64,000 bases of DNA from Glycine soja (Eukaryota; Streptophyta; Magnoliopsida; Fabales; Fabaceae): positions 27,154,163 to 27,218,162 of the forward strand of contig NC_041006.1 of the NCBI RefSeq assembly GCF_004193775.1, given 5' to 3'. The notes under the pieces were generated by a model. It was not told the origin of the DNA, did not search any database, and saw only the letters and a list, made by a program, of their open reading frames with translations. A program made the position numbers and the translations under genes. Shown piece by piece: positions 22,626 to 33,803 of this stretch (positions are counted from its first letter, which is position 1; each line of letters starts with the position of its first letter).

Positions 22626-22887
22626 TAGACCTTATGGAGTGATTGATGATGTTCTGGTGCGGGTCAAGCATCGTATCTTTCCTACTGACTTCATTGTAAT
22701 GGACATTGAGGAAGATGCAGATATTTCTTTAATTTTGGGACGTCCATTTATGTCTACTACAAGCTGTGTAGTGGACATGGGGAAGAAAAAGTTAGAAATA
22801 GGTATTGAAGACCAACGGATTAGCTTTGATCTATTTAAACAAGAAAGAAAATTGCTGGACCAGAATGTTTGTTTACTGGTGAAGTAG
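22626..22887 (+). pseudogene. Athila-like protease of element J, second part
   Basis: Following TAGAC the frame reads RPYGVIDDVLVRVKHRIFPT, DFIVMDIEEDADISLILGRP, FMSTTSCVVDMGKKKLEIGI and ends LLDQNVCLLVK-stop. H has VCLEVKEFDDKVLKERTK, so J's stop is new. After about 22930 comes AGCGCTTACTGGGAGGAAAC, which in Athila elements I would expect only after pol; the move straight from protease to this sequence marks the missing pol. Confidence 0.82.
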
Positions 22888-24503
22888 TTTGATGAGAAGG
22901 TTCTGAAGGAGAGAACCAACATTGATCCAGGATAACAAAGAACTATGCATCAAACTAATGATGTTAAACGAGCGCTTACTGGGAGGAAACCCATCCCTTT
23001 TTAATTTTGTTTTTCTTGCATTCTAGTTCAGTTAGATTGCTTGTGATTGTGTGTTTTCAGCATGTTTAGTATTGAAAAGGGGTTTATAAGTTTTGTGAAG
23101 AGATGGACAAAAAAATAACTTAGAAAATTTTCTGTGGTCCACGCGCTAAGCGCAGCCCTCGCACTAAGCGTCATTTCCTTCATGTGCTAAGCGAGCTATT
23201 GTTTGCGCTAAGCGCCTTGACCCCTGATCATTGGCTGGATGGTCCCGCTAAGCGAGTGCTTAGCGCTAAGCCCAAAAACCTCTATGGATTTTAATTCTTT
23301 CGAATTGGGCTTAGCGTGAACGCTCGCTAAGCGCAATTCCTTCTCTGGAATTGAAATTATTATAATTGTGCTAAGCGCAAGCGACACGTTAAGCGCGGGC
23401 CACTACTGCATTTAATGAGCATTAATTCGCTAAGCGCAGCCTTTGGTAGCTAAGCGCAAGTTGTAGGACCAATCAAAGCTGCAGTACCCGCTAAGCGCAA
23501 CCTTGCACGCTAACCCTGAAAGCTTCTCTGGAATTTTAACATTTTGAATTGGGCTTAGCGAGTAGATGCACTAAGGGTAGGGGCTTTTAAAACTCAAACG
23601 TCATATGGACACGCTAAGCACAGCTATGCGCTAAGCGCACCATACGAAACTGCCAAAAATTATAAGGTACTTGCCTTAGGCAGTTACCATTTCACTCTTG
23701 TTGTGCATTAAGGCCATTCACTACATCTGCCCTCATCTTGCTTCATCTCCCTGCATTCCTGCATCTTCGTTATTCTTTGCATTCATCTACACAATCCAAG
23801 TAAGTTTCTTTACTTGACTTCATTTTTGTTCTAAGTTTTCAACCTTAGGTTGGATAACTTAGTGATTGTTAGGTAGAATTTCTGTTTATGCTTAGTGTTA
23901 GGTTAGTTGTTAGTTAGAATAGCTTTAGGGTTGTACTGTAGTCATAATGTGCTTGTTTTGATTAGGGTTTGATGGCCCAATAGGGGCCTATGAGAATGGG
24001 TGAGAAGCCCTTAGTTTTCTGGAAATCACGATGAACGTGCTAAGCGCCTTGCTACGCTAAGCGAGTTCATCGCTTCTGTTCAAGATTTTGGATTTCCTTA
24101 TGAACGTGCTAAGCGCAGTTGTCGCGCTAAGCGTGTTCATCTTCTCTGTTGAGTTATCTGTTGAACGCGCTAAGCGCAGCTGTGCGCTAAGCGAGTACTG
24201 TGTATCAGACACTTAGGATTTTTGTGTTTTTGTTGGGAGCTAAGCGTGCATGTCACGCTAATCGCTAATCTTTCTCTATTTTATAAATTTGTGGAATTGC
24301 GCTTAGCGAGCCTGCTTGCTAAGCCCATTCTGCAGAAAAAAATATTTTGTCTTCACACGCTAAGTGCCTGTCTATCGCGTTTAGCGCGTGAGTAAATTTC
24401 ATAAGGCGCGCTAAGCGCCAAGCCTTAATTTCAGTTTTATTTTCTACTTTTCAATTTGAATAATTCCTATCTAATCTTGTGATTTAATTCTTTTGTTTTG
24501 CAG
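22888..24503 (+). repeat. Noncoding spacer of J rich in GCTAAGCGC motifs
   Basis: Equivalent to 11493-13007 in H and alignable along its length. CTAAGCG-type cores lie at 23140-23640 and 24040-24420. The AT-rich middle (23640-24030) is well conserved with H. No credible ORF is present. Confidence 0.85.
24485..24503 (+). promoter_or_regulatory. Candidate 3' splice acceptor before ORF2 of J
   Basis: TTAATTCTTTTGTTTTGCAG ends exactly before ATG 24504, with a T-rich tract and CAG as in plant acceptors. H has the same tract ending GCATATGG, so the AG is changed there. A spliced message for ORF2 would match what is proposed for env-like ORFs of related elements; this is inference. Confidence 0.4.
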
Positions 24504-25873
24504 ATGGATTCTCGTAAAAGGAAGGCACCAGCTTCAGTGTCCCAGGCATGATATGACAGATCAAAATTCACATCACAAGATGCCTGGGACAAATATGCAA
24601 ACAATATTCTTTGCCGGAAAATCCTTCTGGAAAGGAATGCAAAGTTGTTTTATGCCGAATTTGATGAATTTAGAAGGGAAGTTGAGAGGAGGAACTAGCA
24701 TAAGGAGCTCACTAACTTCTCAGAGGGAAACATTGATGTTGCTATTGTTAAAGAATTTTATGCTAACCTCTATGACCTGGAAGACAAATCGCCTAAGCAG
24801 GTGAGGGTACGAGAGCACCTAATTAAATTTGATGCTGATGCCCTCAACACCTTCTTGAAGACACCAGTGGTCATAGAGGAAGGGGAGAGCTTTCCTGCCT
24901 ACTCCAGGTTTGCTAATTTGAGGCCAGATCCTCAAGAGCTTGCAACCTGTCTATGTATCCCTGGGAAGGAATTTGAGCAGAATGCAGACGGGCTACCTTT
25001 GAAGATTTTGAGGAAGAATCTTACTACTCTGGCCCAGACCTGGAGTGTTCTACCTTTTTCTAACCTAGCCCTGACATTTCATACTTCAGATATTACTTTG
25101 GATAGGGCTAAGTTAATCTACGGGCTTGTAATGCTGATGAATATGAACTTGGGATCCCTCATCTCATGTCAGATTTCTCTCATCGCACAACATTACTCCT
25201 CGAGGATAGGTTTTCCAGCCCTTATTACTGCTTTATGCAAGGCCCGAGGAGTCACATCTGATTCTCTAACCTTTGAATCCCTGAGCCCAATCATTAATTT
25301 GGCTAATATTAACAAGAATTGTTGGAACTTGGATGACCCTTCGATCACTTTTTGGGTAACCCGCAAATCTAAGGCCAAAGGATCTAAGGCACCATCTACT
25401 TCAGCTCCCCCTACCTCAGCTCCTTCTACCTATCCTCTCCCTCCACCACCAGCAGCTCCAGTTCATCAAGGTCCCTCCGCTCAGAGCCTTCCTTGTCTAT
25501 GCTGCAGAGCCTACATCAGGGCCAACTCCTGATCATGCAAAGTTTGTAGGATGCTGTCCAATAGCGGCCAGTTATGAGCGTCGAGGAGTTTCTTCAGAAG
25601 ATGGCCTGGACAGGAGTCCAACCTTCTCCTTTGGAAGGGGGTGAGGCCTCTGTAGCCTAAGAGCCTCAGCAGGACGACATTCTTGAGGCCTCAGAGCCCA
25701 CTCCACCTGAGCCTTTCATTTTTGAGACTGATCCAGTTATTGTTCAGGAGGATGTTGCAGTACCAGAGCCATCTTCTTAGCCTGAGCCTGAGCCATCTGC
25801 ACCAGTGTTGGATCTGCCTCTTTCTCAGGATTCATCATCTGCACCAGCACTAGACCTGAATGAGCATACATAG
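24504..25873 (+). pseudogene. ORF2 of element J (env-position protein, unknown function)
   Basis: The ATG at 24504 begins MDSRKRKAPASVSQA, then TGA where H has CGA, then YDRSKFTSQDAWDKYA, an amber stop shared with H (24697), and a long open stretch 24801-25532 with MRVREHLIKFDADALNTFLK, GESFPAYSRFANLRPDPQEL, LRKNLTTLAQTWSVLPFSNL and PALITALCKARGV, then a Pro/Ser/Thr-rich linker. After a frameshift the C-terminus continues VEEFLQKMAWTGVQPSPLEG and an acidic Pro-rich tail ending DLNEHT. The layout resembles the putative plant transposon protein / Athila ORF1 type domain families, but I cannot confirm that. It lies where the env-like ORF of Athila elements sits. No membrane segment is evident. 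Confidence 0.6.
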
Positions 25874-27236
25874 GATCAGGATTTTTATTTCCATGCTTTT
25901 TGAACAGTTTTATTATTATCTTTTCTTTAGTACATTTTATAATTTTGATTTATGTTTATGTTTCAGCTTTTAAATTTTAGTTCATAGTTTTTATTTTAGT
26001 TGATAGTCTGTACAAAGCTTGATTGAATAGTGCATTTGTATCATCCAGTGGTTGATACTTGATTTTGGAATTCAGTGTTTGTGGTTGGTTTGAATTGATC
26101 AATTGTATGATGTGAGTGAATTGGAATGCGTAGATCATATGCCTTGAATGAGCATGCAGTCATTAGAAGAGAAAGAAAATGGAATTAGGATCATGACTGA
26201 AAATGTTAGTTGGTTTGTCAGGTTGATTGTGAAGGAGCGCATTAGCCGCAACCCGATGAGAGTGTGATCTTTAATTGTGAGAGAATGACTAACATTAAGT
26301 AATGGTTTCTGCATGAATCTTTGAGTATGGAATGAATGCGTGAAATTGAAGATGACGAAGGCCATGTTTTGATTGAAGAGAGCCACTTAGCTAAAAAATC
26401 TTACCTTGTGCATGATTAATTTATCCCTTGCACCCATTTTGAACTGAAAGTATGATTGTTTGATTGAACCTTGAGCCTATACAGTTTATCTCCTTCTACC
26501 TTGTCTTAGGTTGTAGGAGAGCATCATTCATAAGAGGAAATTTTGGTTCAAAGCAAATTTTCCCAAATTTGGGGGAATTATGGGGTGAAAGCTTGAAATG
26601 GTAAGAAAAGAACAACACACACAGTCATCTAATAAGTAGCAAGTATTAAAAAAAATTGTAAGTATAAAATAAAAGTGTGTGTGCTGCTAATTAAGAAAAA
26701 GAAAAACTAAGTGTGGAAAAGCAAGTAATAGAGCTGGAATAAAAAGAAAAAGGTTGATCTAAGGATGAATGCTCTCCTAGAACCTAAGTTTTTGCATCCT
26801 AGAAAAACCATGAATTGATTGCAGCCCAGCCTCGTTACAAGCCTAGAAAAGTCCTTCGGATTCAGTTTGTGTGTTCTTGACTGTATGGCATGAGATGAAG
26901 TGCAAAGGTTGAGACTTATGTTGGTTGTTGATTGATGGATAACCTAAACACTTGTGCTTGAGTGAAACAATAGCTGTCAGGCTTTGGTTAATGATCCTTC
27001 CTTGATATCTATTGCTCTTACAAGCTTATTTCAGTTGTGCTTCTTAACAATCATGTTCATATCTTTGAAAAGTTGTATATCTTGTGAGAAGTTGTTGATT
27101 GAAGCATTGTATGCCATTCATGTCACGTGATTGAATTCTTTGGAACAAACATTGTTTTTTAATAACCACTGTGAGCTTGTCACTTGAGGACAAGTGATCT
27201 GTTCTTTCTTTGCTTAAGGACAAGCAAAACTGTAAA
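25874..27236 (+). other. 3' untranslated internal region of element J
   Basis: No ORF over 85 codons in sense. It contains GGTTGTAGGAGAGCATCATT and, near 27180, TTGAGGACAAGTGATCTGTT followed by TTAAGGACAAGCAAAAC, a duplicated short unit just before the polypurine tract. Nothing else is recognised. Confidence 0.6.
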
Positions 27237-27246
27237 TTTGGGGGAG
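27237..27246 (+). other. Polypurine tract of element J
   Basis: TTTGGGGGAG directly precedes the 3' LTR start and is the expected primer site for plus-strand DNA synthesis. Confidence 0.75.
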
Positions 27247-27248
27247 TT

Positions 27249-28674
27249 TATTAGTCGTCTTTTAGGACTAATTTTTGGTATAGAAAAGTTTCCAAAATGT
27301 AAATAAATCTCCCAATTTATGGTTAATTTTTGGTAGGATTGTAAATATTTCTAGTTTAGTTTTCATTTGTGCTTAGTAGAAGCCTTCCTATCGAATTTAA
27401 TGTAAATTTCACTTCAATTTCAGGTAAAAAGGAGAAAATTATGAAGGTTCAAAAAGTGTTGTCTCGCTAAGCCTGAACCATGCGCATAGAGAGACCAAAT
27501 TGCTAAGGGAGACAACAATGGCTTAGCACATTAGGATAAGCCTGAAGAGAGTTCTTCCACGCCAGCACGCGTTTAGCGCGTATGCAGCTCGCTAATCGAG
27601 GTTGTTGTCTCTTCTACGCTAAGCGCAAGATTGGCGCTAAGCCAAATATCACTTACTCACACTAAACGCGAGAATGTTGCTAAGCATGGCTTCGAGGTCA
27701 GAAAGCCCTTTTTAAGCCTGTTTTGCACAGAAAAAAGGAGAGAGTGTGATGACGTGAAAGAGATATGAATTGACTGCAAATTGTGTGCAGAGAACAGAGG
27801 AAAAGATGAGTAAGGAAGCAAAGGTCCTAACTTTTAGGTAGATTCTAGGTTTTAGAGTTATTTTCTAGGTTCTTAGAGGTGGAGGAGACATCCATACTGC
27901 TTTGTAATCTGGTATTTTCTTTGAAACCCTTCTCTTATTTGTGAAAGCTTCTCCCTTGTAATGGAGGGCTAAAATCCTTTGTTGGGAATTTCTACTGAGT
28001 ACTTGATGTAAATATTTTTATTATCTATTTGAGGTTATATTCCTGTGTTCAGAGTATCTATCTAAGCATATTGTATGCATGCTTGTGGTTTGATCACCCA
28101 TTGGTGTGTGCTGTTAGGAACTTTAGCATTGACAAATGTATTGTTTCCTTGGAACTTGATAGAGCAGGGCTAGATAACTGTAGTGCTAGACATAGTGTGC
28201 AAGGTTCTAGTTTTTATTATGTTGTGCTTATAATGTTGTTTAAATTAGGCTAAGTTCAACAAGAGACATCTACAAATGAAGCTTAGTTTAAATTGGTCCA
28301 AACTCACGAGACATCGGTGTTCGTATTTTTGTCCTCAGCATAGAACACAGGAATAATTTCAAATAGAGAAAAACCCTAATTGCATCAAGTATCTCGGTGG
28401 AAAGACCCAATGCTTTTCCTTATTTGTTTTCACACTCAATTGTTCATGTTTATTGTTTCTTTGATTACAATAGAATATACCTTTGTTTTCAATTCATGAT
28501 ACTTAATTCTTTTTACAAACAGTTGTATTTTGAATGACATTTTTCCAAGTAAAATAGGTTCCCTGAGTTCGATACTCAGATCATTTTGTTTTAATTATTT
28601 ACTTGACGATCTGGTGTAATTGCTGGTAGATTTTGCACCCACACAAACAAGTAGTATTCCTAGGGGTGGAAACA
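27249..28674 (+). mobile_element. 3' LTR of element J
   Basis: 1426 bp, from TATTAGTCGTC (the expected TG has become TA) to GGTGGAAACA. It covers the 49 bp missing from the 5' LTR. GCTAAGCGC-type units at 27460-27690. The flank CTATG (28675-28679) belongs to H's LTR. Confidence 0.82.
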
Positions 28675-29782
28675 CTATGCAAGCACGCGCTTAGCGCATT
28701 ATCAGCTCACTGAGCAAGTCATCTGTCGCTTTCTAGGCTTAGCACGAGATTGGCACTAAGCTCAAATTCACTTACTCACGCTAAGCGCGAGAATGGCGCT
28801 GAGCGCGACATCGAGATCAGGATTTGCACAGAATTGAAGGGGGAGCCAAGAGAACTATTCACTACTCAGAGGCCTGAAGAGTGTGAATTTCATAGAGTAT
28901 AGAGCAGAGAAAGCGGCCAAGTTTTCATCTTTTAGGGAGATTAGTGAGTTTTTGAGTGATTGTGAGATTCCTAGAGGTGGAGGATACATCCCCACTCCTT
29001 TGTAAGCAAGCAATTTCTCTTGATTCCTCTTCTTCAGTGTAAAAGGAGCTTCCTTGCCATGAAAGGCTAAAACCCTCAGTTGGGGATTTTTATTGAGTAG
29101 TTGATGTAAACTCTTTTTCATATCTAATTAAGGTTATTTTATGTGTTCACTGCTTCTATCTATGCTTATTGTATGCATGCTTGTGGCTTGATCACCAATT
29201 TGTGTGTGCTGTTAGGGACTTTAGCATTGGGAAATGTACTGTTTCCTTAGAACTTGATAGAGCAGGGACTGAATAACTGCATTGTTAGGGATAGTGTGTA
29301 GGGTTTTAGTTTTCTTTATTATGTTGTGAGTATAATGTTGTTTAAATTAGGCTAAGTTCAACAAGAGGGATCTGCGAACAAAGTTTGATTTAAATTAGTC
29401 CAAAGTCTGGAGGAATCGGTGTTTGGTATTTTTATCCTCAGCATAGAACACATGAACATCTTTAATTGCATCAACTTACTCAGTAGGAGGACCCAACGCC
29501 TTTAGATATCTATTTTCACACTTACTTGTTCTCGTTTATTGTTTTTACTAAGGATAGAACATACTTTGGATTTAATTCATAATCATTAATTTCTGTTTGC
29601 AAATGTCTACTTACTTAACAAAACTTTGCTAAATGAACAAGTTTCCTGTCTTCGATACTCGATTCATTCCATTTTAATTATTTTACTTGGCAACCCGGTG
29701 CGCTTGCTGGTAAGACCACTCCCATATAAAAACAAGTAATATCAATTTGGAAGAGGGAGTAAACAAGTATTCTGGTCGAACA
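28675..29782 (+). mobile_element. 3' LTR of element H (5'-truncated)
   Basis: Matches 6511-7658 closely and ends GGTCGAACA before the TGCAA duplication. The first ~305 bp of this LTR are missing because of the J insertion and deletion. Confidence 0.85.
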
Positions 29783-30864
29783 TGCAACATCACTTGTTCA
29801 AGGTTTTGCTATTTGCCAACTTTTCTAGCCTGCTTGTATTTCATCACCAAATTAAAGCAATATGAGCTTTCATGAATTTTAATACATGGAACCATTCCAT
29901 TAGCAAACTTCAAATACCCTCTTGCACAAGTCAACCAAATAATAACACATTAGAAAAGGTCAAAATAAATTAAACTTCATAAAATTCTAAGCACTCTAGG
30001 TGTTGGATCAAAATTTAGTTCAAAGAAAAAATAAAATTAACAAGAAGAACTCTCCACTAGATTCCCAAATTGAAACAACCTAAACCCAAAACCCCAAACG
30101 CATAACCAAAACCCAACATACCATAAACATACTTTTTAATTACAAGATTCAAAATTCCAAAATGCAGAAGCATAAAAGGAAGATGTTGCAATTGAACTCC
30201 ACAATCTTGCAGCGGAGGAAGATGCTACAAAAGGTCCATGGTGGTGGTGCACGTGTGATTAGGGGCACGTGACAATCATACAGCGGAGGTTTTGCACACA
30301 CGCAGTTAGATTTGAGTTACATCTAGTGCCATCAGTGATGGGTGAATGTGTAGGGTAAAAAAATGGTAAGGCAATGAAAGGGAGTGGAGGTGTTTGGGTC
30401 ATGAAGCAACGACGACCTAAGGTCTGACAGCGTATTTCAAGATGTCACCACTGCCAGCGGTGAAGGCATTTCAAGATGTCGTCATTGTTGCTGGTGGCTG
30501 ACTAGCATCGGGAAATGGCGTCGTGAGGGACGTGAAGAAGAGGATATGTGAAGAGAGAAGAGAGAAGTGTGAGGGTCAGGTTAAAATCACAAACGAGAAA
30601 GAGGAAACCTATTTTTATTGTTTTTGAAATAAGGTGAAAGTTGTTTTGAAAAGAAGAAAAAAATCAACTCAACCATTTTAACCAAACATGTATCCATTTT
30701 GAAATTGCATTTTATAACCGAAAACCAAAAACTCACAATTACCCCTAACATATATTTGTGGATGAAATAAGAAAGAGAAGACTCCACTAGAGTGACTAAC
30801 CAAATCTTACAACAAACTTTTAGTTATCAATATAGTCCATAGATATTTTATATTAGTAATACGG

Positions 30865-30869
<5 letters not shown>

Positions 30870-30918
<49 letters not shown>
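30870..30918. repeat. (AT)n microsatellite
   Basis: About 24 TA units in AT-rich unassigned sequence. Confidence 0.95.
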
Positions 30919-30921
<3 letters not shown>

Positions 30922-31666
30922 CATAAGATAGAATATTTAAAAATTATATTAATATTTAATCATAAATTATCATATTATACATAATGAATTTATTAAAACA
31001 ATTGTTTTAAAAATTTATGGTTATCAGTCTTAATATTTTTTAATTAGTTGATTATGTAAAAAAAAGTATACTAGCATAACTTTAACTTTTATACATTGAC
31101 AACGTTCAATAAGTATAATTTTTAAGATAATTATTATAAAAATAAGAAATTTACTATATGATAATTTGTTATTGGATCAAATATAACTACGAAAGGCTAG
31201 TTTAATTGGTTGAACAGTGAGTTGTTATAATCTATTGTCTGTTTGATGTTTGAATTCAATTTCTACAGGATATATATATATGTGTTTAAAAATATATTAT
31301 ATAATTCTTAATTACTATTATTTTTTGTTCCTATTTATAAAAAAATTAGTTATTGTGTAAAATACAGTATAACATATTTCTTGTAAAAAAAAATGAAAGT
31401 AGTAACATTTTATCATTAGATCGACTTCACCCCATGCAAACCTAACTTAAACACAAATACACAATCCAATACTGAAAAACACAAATTATAAGTTTACTTA
31501 GGTGATTTGATTGCCTTTTGAGTCCAAACTTTGTACCAAAACCCAACTGTATCAACTTGGGAAATAGGTATTGATTTTTAAAACCCTAGGAAACCTGATG
31601 AGGTTTGGACGAGATTCATAGTGAAAATAGTAATAATCAATAACCATGCCCATGTTCCACGGTTTA

Positions 31667-32007
31667 GGCTATGTGTAGCAAGACATTTATGGTAATTTAT
31701 AACTTTTTTTACTAGTTAAAAAACTTGTTTAACTACTTAGTAAACAAGTTTTTTTAGTAGCGTCTAGTGTTTTTTAAAACATTACTAAAACTAGTATTTT
31801 TTAAAATACTATCTTCTAGCTTTTTATATTTTCTTTCATTTTTATCCTCAATATATTTATCAAATTTCCTAATTATTATTTTTAAATAAATAATGATTTT
31901 ATTATTTTTCTATCATTTTACACTTATCAGTTGCTTCAACAATTAGTTTTACCAAATATTTATAATTTAATAAGCTAGTTTTTCGGTTAGTTTTGTCGAG
32001 CATAGTC
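31667..32007. mobile_element. Possible Tourist-like MITE
   Basis: A 341-bp AT-rich stretch starts GGCTATGTGTAGCAAGACA and ends in the imperfect inverse TTTTGTCGAGCATAGTC. TTA borders both ends (31664-31666 and 32008-32010), the target size of PIF/Harbinger MITEs. An internal hairpin-like ACTTGTTTAACTACTTAGTA / AAACAAGT is seen. The terminal repeats match at only about two thirds of positions, so this is tentative. Confidence 0.4.
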
Positions 32008-32596
32008 TTAAATCCTCAATTCCATTTTTATCTTTATTATTAAAATTATTGTATAATTTAATTTTATAATTTTTTAAGGAATTTGAAACTTTATTATTTA
32101 CTAATTATAATTAAGTTTAACAATATATTTTTTCTTGAAGCTTTCAGATTCTCATTTTTTAAATCTTTGTATATTAAATTTAGAGTATATTCACTTTTTT
32201 TATTCAAAACTCACTGACATGTGAAATTTTACTCAAAATAAAAATAAAAATAAAACCATTTTTTTGTCTTCATCAAACACTAATGTAACATTTTACCAAT
32301 CCCTTCCAAAATTTATGACATTTTAAAAAAATTAACAGTTAAAATTATTATATAATTTTATATAGACATGTTTATATGATATTTTTATATAAATTTTAGT
32401 TTTAATTTATTGGTAAAATATATTTTGAGATAATTATAATTATAATTTTTTAATTAATTTAACTCTTGTAAATTTTTATTTGTAGATCAATTATTTGTTA
32501 CATTTTTTAGTTTCAATTATTATTTTTTATTCATAGTATGCATTCTACTATTACTATTTGTTTGTTGGGGAGATTCAAGAAATTCTTTCATTTCCG

Positions 32597-32662
32597 TCAA
32601 TCTACGTTAAGTAGATCTAGATAATGCGTGAGCGTGCTTCTTGGAACAAACTTCGTGAATAT
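32597..32662 (-). pseudogene. Copia D RNase H, C-terminal end
   Basis: The minus strand reads IFTKFVPRSTLTHYLDLLNV then D-stop. This is the usual Copia pol ending (ADMLTK...F..CLDLL). It joins the piece at 45072-45294 across the Tekay element, sharing the AATAT duplication. Confidence 0.75.
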
Positions 32663-33248
32663 TGTGGCGTCCCTAAATTAATGACTGGTTTAATAGAAAT
32701 AATTTAAATAACAAAAACCATGGTAAATTTTTTTTTTTTTTTTTTTTCTTTTTCTTTTTCATTTCTTTCTCTTTTCACCATAACTAGGGTTAGAAGGAAA
32801 ATCCTCACTATAAAGTCCTGAATGGCCAGTTCACAACTCTATTCGGAGTCATTTCTTTCTTACCGCTCATAATTCTCTAAATTATTTTGCTGTTTCAAAA
32901 GGAAGAATGTACCAGCCATTACTTTAGGTCGTCACATGAAAATAAAAGGATAAAGTACAGTCGGTAAATTCTTTTACAAATAAAGTTGCTAATGCTTTCT
33001 TTTCAAATAACAAGATCGATCATAAATGCAATCATCATTTAAAGCTGTCCAAAATATGGGAGTTTTACAAAATATATAGTGTCATCCAGAGCAAAGGTGT
33101 CCATAGTGGTGGCTTCAGCCACATGTATACAATCATCAAATGCCTATACATCAGGTCTACCCATACAAAAACAAAAGAGTAAACCTAACAGTTAGTCCTA
33201 GATACACCCACCCTCAAAATATACAAAACAAATCCAAAAAGCTGTCCA

Positions 33249-33683
33249 CTAGGATGAAGAGCCTCCGCTGATCGCCATCTCCCTCGGGCCGCTATCCTCC
33301 GTAGAGTCTGCCTCAGATGCCGACATGACTTCCTCGGGAGAATCCACCTCAAGAAGTGGATCCTCATCACACTCTAGAAAGTCAAGGGCATCCACAGCAG
33401 GCTCAGGAGGTAGCTCCTCCAGGTCCTCCTCAGGGTCTTCCTCGGATGACGTTACCTCGATCACTTGAGCGGGCTCCACTAGACGATATGGTGTAGGCGT
33501 GGGTAGTATCCACTCCACAGTGCGCTGAAGCGTCCGTGCAGGTTCATCTGGATGCACCAAAGAAGTAGCCGTGAATCGAATGGTGCCCCGAAATCGGCAC
33601 CTCGTGTTGCCTTCGAGGGTCTCCCAAGCTCCCTCTAGGCACTCCATCTCTACTCGATCACGGATTAGCTGTGCCGCCATCAC
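33249..33683 (-). CDS. LTR-encoded ORF, acidic 144-aa protein (3' LTR copy)
   Basis: MMAAQLIRDRVEMECLEGAW opens the frame and GDD-free acidic sequence closes it (SASEADSTEDSGPREMAIS, GGSSS, stop). Identical to the 5' LTR copy (41821-42255) and colinear without gaps with the solo LTR ORF (17969-18403). Shared blocks are METLEG-like WETLEGN, CRFRGTIR, SLVH, EWILP, TPYRLVEP and PPEPAVDALDF. Differences cluster in the acidic tail. It starts 120 bp downstream of the palindrome cluster. In the 3' LTR it would only be made if this LTR drives transcription. Unknown family. Confidence 0.55.
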   Translation of the reverse strand: MMAAQLIRDRVEMECLEGAWETLEGNTRCRFRGTIRFTATSLVHPDEPARTLQRTVEWILPTPTPYRLVEPAQVIEVTSSEEDPEEDLEELPPEPAVDALDFLECDEDPLLEVDSPEEVMSASEADSTEDSGPREMAISGGSSS

Positions 33684-33803
33684 GATCTACAAGAAAGAAA
33701 AGAAAGGGGTAGACTCTTTCACAAGAATCTAACTGCGCTGCACACAATGCACCTCATAACCACTACATGACGTTAAAAGGAGTATCTTGAGGCTTTTCAT
33801 CTC

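Larger units (their letters stand above)
13279..28674 (+). mobile_element. Athila-like Ty3/Gypsy element J (pol-less, hosts B2)
   Basis: Order: 5' LTR lacking its first ~50 bp (13279-14652), PBS (14660), gag, protease, spacer, ORF2, 3' leader, polypurine tract (27237) and 3' LTR (27249-28674). The internal region is about 7.0 kb after removal of nested LTR B2 and its duplication. No reverse transcriptase, RNase H or integrase motif is seen in any frame. J is a relative of H, but the LTRs belong to a different subfamily. Confidence 0.82.
6206..29782 (+). mobile_element. Athila-like Ty3/Gypsy element H (pol-less, hosts J)
   Basis: It starts TGTTAGTCATC at 6206 and ends GGTCGAACA at 29782, flanked by a perfect TGCAA duplication (6201-6205 and 29783-29787). 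Order: 5' LTR (6206-7658), tRNA-Asp-type PBS (7667), gag (split by solo LTR I), protease, repeat-rich spacer, start of ORF2, then a deletion junction with element J, and finally the 3' portion of H's own 3' LTR (28675-29782). No reverse transcriptase or integrase is present. Element J was probably inserted into H's 3' LTR and a later deletion removed H's 3' internal part. Confidence 0.8.
29788..32596. other. Unassigned AT-rich interval between Copia G and Copia D
   Basis: The first part should be the rest of the G 5' LTR. The rest should hold the 3' LTR of D but no LTR end is clear. Bases 30180-30560 are GC-richer and contain GGCACGTGAC and CAGCGGAGG twice but no ORF of note. From 31000 to 32560 the sequence is very AT-rich. 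Included are an (AT)n array and a possible MITE, listed separately. I see no gene. Confidence 0.6.
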
